A stretch of 64,000 bases of DNA from positions 1-64,000 of the forward strand of contig JAUFNR010000072.1 in the NCBI GenBank assembly GCA_031216915.1, written 5' to 3'. Below, one piece after another: positions 63,671-64,000 of the stretch (position 1 is its first letter; the number at the start of each line of letters is the position of its first letter). Both the position numbers and the translations under genes were made by a program. This DNA is from Pictodentalium vernedei (lineage: Eukaryota > Mollusca > Scaphopoda > Dentaliida > Dentaliidae). Under the pieces are notes generated by a model that saw only the letters and a program-made list of their open reading frames with translations, was not told the origin of the DNA and ran no database searches.

Positions 63671-64000
63671 CATCCAGAGTTACTATAAATAGTAACAATT
63701 GACTGATGTTGGCACTTATTTTGGTACAAAATATCATCACCAGATATCAAAATTTGAACACAAATATCCCAAAAAGGGGTGAATAGAAAGTGCAGATGTT
63801 CCGAACCAAAATCCAGAACATCTCAATAAAGAGAAAGACTCTTTTTACCCGTTAAAAATATTGTTTGTAAAAAAGCGCATTTTCGAAAATTTGTGAAATT
63901 TTACCAAATTGGCACTCATTTTTTACCCCTGTCCATATTCTTGTCCAAGCATTCAATCTATTCTCAGTCAAGTTACGTATGTTTCCGTGGTATAGAATCA
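63671..64000 (+). repeat. Unit 17, partial (first 330 bp), type B
   Basis: The array runs off the window edge. The TTTGTAAAAAAGCG state near 63866 marks it as type B, and it has CCAGAAC rather than the CCACAAC of unit 16. Confidence 0.97.

Larger units (their letters stand above)
1..64000. repeat. Tandem macrosatellite array, ~3.98 kb unit, 16 complete copies plus a partial 17th
   Basis: The same sequence recurs in the same orientation from first base to last, with unit lengths of 3966 to 4009 bp. The phase is arbitrary: starts are counted from the CATCCAGAGT that opens the window. Copies align end to end with no spacer, and length differences are explained almost wholly by poly-G, poly-C and A/T tracts, a 20-bp deletion and one 42-bp duplication. 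Two families are visible: type A (1 to about 22926) and type B (about 22927 to 64000), about 1.8% apart, with far less variation inside each. No protein family was recognised in any frame of the unit. Both ends of the window are inside the array. A clustered gene family was considered, but no frame longer than 116 codons exists and most frames are not kept between A and B. Confidence 0.98.

Noticed and set aside
1-64000. CRISPR-like or plasmid/phage concatemer
   Set aside because: The unit is far too long for CRISPR repeats, there are no spacers, and no bacterial gene, replication protein or phage protein occurs in any frame.
1-64000. rDNA, 5S, histone, snRNA or spliced-leader tandem gene cluster
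   Set aside because: None of the conserved core sequences I know for these genes is visible, and no long frame or histone-type 3' stem-loop is present.

Overview
The whole 64 kb window is one head-to-tail tandem array of a ~3.97-4.01 kb unit: 16 complete copies (unit starts, phased on the first base of the window, at 1, 3985, 7977, 11964, 15947, 19935, 23944, 27916, 31890, 35873, 39850, 43824, 47795, 51768, 55734, 59705) plus the first 330 bp of a 17th at 63671. Both window edges cut the array, so its true length is unknown. No unique flanking DNA, recognisable protein gene, rRNA, transposase or reverse-transcriptase frame was seen. Nearly all open frames are under 120 codons, most open only at TTG or GTG, and most are broken in one of the two unit families, so I read the unit as non-coding. 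The long-period, AT-rich, homogenised repeat with poly-G/poly-C/poly-A.T tracts and a Pol III-type tRNA-like element points to a eukaryotic nuclear genome, most likely an invertebrate animal; the species cannot be named from the sequence. 'Macrosatellite' describes it best.

Layout. Copies 1 to 5 and most of copy 6 belong to one family (type A). The end of copy 6 and copies 7 to 17 belong to another (type B). By hand alignment the two differ at about 70 substitutions plus a few indels per unit, roughly 1.8%, including a 20-bp deletion and a gained poly-C tract in B. Copies within a family differ by only a handful of bases, mostly homopolymer lengths. The single A-to-B switch lies inside copy 6 at about 22926, marked by a 42-bp direct duplication whose first half is type A and second half type B, joined through 6 bp of shared sequence. 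Variants shared by copies 15 and 16, and others shared by the non-adjacent copies 11, 12 and 16 or 11, 15 and 16, show continuing unequal exchange or gene conversion.

Inside each unit, in copy-1 coordinates: a perfect 7-bp-stem hairpin (9-26); a little-diverged block (1 to about 450); a TATA-like site (670-678); a GT/poly-G tract (734-770); a stretch with splice-like signals on the minus strand (1305-1400) overlapping a second TATA-like site on the plus strand (1221-1229); an A/T homopolymer tract (1832-1856); a small inverted-repeat cluster (1929-2159) within a second little-diverged block; a poly-C tract (near 2700, B only); the 20-bp indel (near 3020); and a degenerate class-II-type tRNA-like element on the minus strand (3635-3722) followed by a T4 stretch. 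The rest of the unit is AT-rich sequence in which I see nothing identifiable. No genes were found to work together here; the only plausible transcription signal with more than one supporting element is the tRNA-like box pair.
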